7,292 bases of DNA from a bacterium. Its GTDB lineage: Bacteria > Pseudomonadota > Alphaproteobacteria > Rhizobiales > Xanthobacteraceae. The notes beneath the pieces are model-generated. The model was not told where the DNA came from and did no database searches. It worked only from the letters and a program-made list of their open reading frames with translations. The stretch's first letter is position 1. The number at the start of each line of letters is the position of its first letter. The position numbers were made by a program, and so were the translations under genes. Positions 5,894-7,292 of the stretch are shown here, in pieces. Location of the stretch: positions 1 through 7,292 of the forward strand of contig JAQSDT010000102.1 in assembly GCA_029946075.1 (NCBI GenBank). The letters run 5' to 3'.

Positions 5894-6471
5894 TCCGCTT
5901 CAATGACGCTCCATTGATCATGGGTTCGTTCAAACCTGAATGGCGTGCCGTGGCGATTGTTGAGCCATTTTCCGGTAAGCGCTTCCGACATCGACTGCAT
6001 CACGGCATCGTGGCAGACGAACAGGATGGTGGCGGACGGAAGACGATCCAGCCACCGGTTGACGCAGTTCAGCGAGCGGACCGGGATCGACGGCCAGGGT
6101 TCGCCGTCCGGCGGCAGGATGGAGACGAGGTCTTCCACCGTCTTGAGATTGTGTGCCTTCATCGTCTCCGCGATGGACGTGCCTTCGAGGCTGCCGAAAT
6201 CGCATTCGACGATACCGTCATCGACATCGAGCGACTTGCCGGATGCGGCTGCGATGATCTCGGCTGTCTTCAGCGCGCGGAGCAGCGGACTGGCGACGAC
6301 GTGATCGAATGACGTCTGGCGCATCCGCTCGGCGGCCGCGCGCGCCTGCGCGATGCCTTCATCATTGAGCGGAATATCGGTGCGGCCCTGGAACCGGCCT
6401 TGCCTGTTCCAGTCGGTGACACCGTGGCGGAGGCAGAGGAACGAGCGTGACGGCGCAGCCAACGGCCTCAC
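5890..6471 (-). CDS. Histidine phosphatase family protein (phosphoglycerate mutase-like)
   Basis: The product is 193 residues with the complete branch-1 histidine phosphatase active site: LRHGVTDWNRQGRFQG with catalytic His16 and Arg15, Arg65 in SPLLRALKTA, Glu89 in VECDFGSLEG as the acid, and the second His154 in VCHDAVM. Such cytoplasmic enzymes remove phosphate through a phosphohistidine intermediate; known members act on small metabolites such as alpha-ribazole phosphate or phosphosugars. It starts at GTG (6469-6471), which overlaps the TGA of the upstream crotonase-family gene (GTGA, 4 bp) with an AAGG-type ribosome-binding run just before it, so the two are coupled. The stop TAA interlocks with the dehydratase stop in TTAA (5890-5893). 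Mutase activity is less likely given the short length. The substrate is unknown, and a link to the crotonase partner is suggested only by the overlap. Confidence 0.87.
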   Translation of the reverse strand: MRPLAAPSRSFLCLRHGVTDWNRQGRFQGRTDIPLNDEGIAQARAAAERMRQTSFDHVVASPLLRALKTAEIIAAASGKSLDVDDGIVECDFGSLEGTSIAETMKAHNLKTVEDLVSILPPDGEPWPSIPVRSLNCVNRWLDRLPSATILFVCHDAVMQSMSEALTGKWLNNRHGTPFRFERTHDQWSVIEAD

Positions 6472-7256
6472 TTCGCCTTGCTCGTGAACTTCTTCACGGC
6501 GACACGGAAGTCATCGGTATGCATCGCGTCGATGATCTTCTCTTCCTCGGCATCGAGCTGTTGCTTGGTCGGCGTCACCGCGGCCTGATAGACCAGCGAC
6601 TTGGTACCGCCGATCGCGGCGGGCGGATTCTGCGCCAGCCGCTCGGCAAATTTGCGTGTCTCGGCCTTGAGGTCCGCTGCCGGAACGATGCGGGCGACGA
6701 GGCCCCAATCGTAGGCCTGCTGCGCCGAGAAACTGTCCTCGGCGAGAAACAGCTGCAGCGCGCGGCGGGTGCCGACGGTTCCGACCATGCCGACCGTACT
6801 GCCGCCGTCCGGCGAGACGCCGATCTTGGCATAGGCCGGCGTGAAGCGGGCGTCGTCGGCGGCGATGCAGAGGTCGGTGACGAAGGCGAGCCCCATGCCG
6901 GCGCCCGCCGCGGAGCCGTGAACGCTCGACAGCACGATTTTCGGCATCCGCCGCACCGTCTCGATGAAGGCGTGATAGTGCTTCAGCAATTCCCCGACGA
7001 CAGGCGCAATGGTGTCGCTTTCGGCGGCGGCGCCGATGGTTTGCAGGTCGCCGCCGGCGGAGAAGGCGCGGCCTGTGCCCTCGATCACCAGCACCCTGAC
7101 GTCGTCATTGCCTTCGACCTCGGCGCCGAGTTGTTCGAGCTTTTGCGCGATCGACAGGTTGATCGAATTGAAGGCGGCCGGCCGGTTCAGCGTGATGGTC
7201 GCGATCGGGCCTTCGATTCTGAGCAAAGCGGGGGCGGTTTCATCGGCGATCGGCAT
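6468..7256 (-). CDS. Enoyl-CoA hydratase/isomerase (crotonase superfamily)
   Basis: The product is 262 residues, the standard crotonase length. N-terminal ITLNRPAAFNSIN (21-33), oxyanion-hole segments AFSAGGDL (65-71) and HGSAAGAGMGL (113-123), and the CoA-binding core are clear. The two glutamates of classical hydratases are not in place: the first site lies in TPAYAKIG and the second region is SPDGGST with Asp150. This pattern resembles PaaG-type 2,3-enoyl-CoA isomerases, where an Asp at this position is catalytic, so isomerisation is at least as likely as hydration. The ATG at 7254-7256 is chosen because GAGG (7264-7267) lies 7 nt upstream; a GTG at 7272-7274 in the same frame is less likely. 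It is the first gene seen of an operon with the histidine phosphatase. Its physiological acyl-CoA substrate cannot be read from the sequence. Confidence 0.88.
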   Translation of the reverse strand: MPIADETAPALLRIEGPIATITLNRPAAFNSINLSIAQKLEQLGAEVEGNDDVRVLVIEGTGRAFSAGGDLQTIGAAAESDTIAPVVGELLKHYHAFIETVRRMPKIVLSSVHGSAAGAGMGLAFVTDLCIAADDARFTPAYAKIGVSPDGGSTVGMVGTVGTRRALQLFLAEDSFSAQQAYDWGLVARIVPAADLKAETRKFAERLAQNPPAAIGGTKSLVYQAAVTPTKQQLDAEEEKIIDAMHTDDFRVAVKKFTSKAK

Positions 7257-7263
7257 GGCGGGG

Positions 7264-7267
7264 CCTC
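7264..7267 (-). promoter_or_regulatory. Shine-Dalgarno site of the crotonase-family gene
   Basis: The reverse strand reads GAGG, 7 nt before the ATG at 7254-7256. It decides that start over the in-frame GTG at 7272-7274, which this site would lie downstream of. The remaining bases to the window end show no recognisable gene or promoter. Confidence 0.5.
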
Positions 7268-7292
7268 GGGGCACTGGGTGGGGGCGGGCATT

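Noticed and set aside
4798..6312. Forward open frame of about 500 codons running through the dehydratase end into the phosphatase gene.
   Set aside because: It is out of frame with the dehydratase and antisense to the phosphatase, is low-complexity in composition and shows no family motif.
1..7292. tRNA, rRNA, CRISPR arrays, insertion sequences or phage genes.
   Set aside because: No clustered direct repeats with spacers, transposase-like proteins, terminal inverted repeats with target duplications, or tRNA-like cloverleaf with conserved arms were seen; the 2243-2322 cloverleaf lacks tRNA signature bases.

Overview
The window is high-GC DNA (roughly 60-65% by eye) with tightly packed genes. 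It looks like an alphaproteobacterium of the Bradyrhizobium / Rhodopseudomonas / Nitrobacter group. The main reasons are a large cloverleaf-forming palindromic repeat at 2243-2322 of a type I recall as common in those genomes, and the C-terminal end of a subclass B3 metallo-beta-lactamase that resembles the Bradyrhizobium enzyme BJP-1. The assignment rests on recognition, not on a search.

Layout, left to right: the 3' end of a B3 metallo-beta-lactamase gene (+, 1-359); a convergent SMP-30/gluconolactonase-type lactonase (-, 356-1324); a divergent promoter region (1325-1418); a uronate-dehydrogenase-like SDR (+, 1419-2231); the cloverleaf repeat (2243-2322); a GntR/FCD-type regulator (-, 2324-3016) translationally coupled to an upstream Gfo/Idh/MocA oxidoreductase (-, 3013-4020); a second divergent promoter region (4021-4186) with two near-identical 13-bp motifs that each contain a perfect TTGACA; an IlvD/Edd-family sugar-acid dehydratase (+, 4187-5893); then a convergent pair, a histidine phosphatase (-, 5890-6471) coupled to an enoyl-CoA hydratase/isomerase (-, 6468-7256).

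The core (about 356-5893) reads as one catabolic module for a sugar acid. The dehydrogenase would oxidise C1 of a uronate-like sugar to a lactone, the SMP-30 enzyme would open the lactone, and the IlvD/Edd enzyme would dehydrate the acid to a 2-keto-3-deoxy compound. The Gfo/Idh enzyme would handle a related redox step, and the GntR protein would sense an acid intermediate and control both divergent promoters. No transporter and no aldolase or later step lies in the window, so the pathway is incomplete here and the substrate is not proven. The outer genes (beta-lactamase; phosphatase with crotonase-family enzyme) look unrelated to the module.

Two of the three convergent gene junctions have interlocked stop codons inside a 4-bp palindrome (CTAG at 356-359, TTAA at 5890-5893). 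The third carries the repeat element. No RNA genes, CRISPR arrays, insertion sequences or prophage genes were seen.
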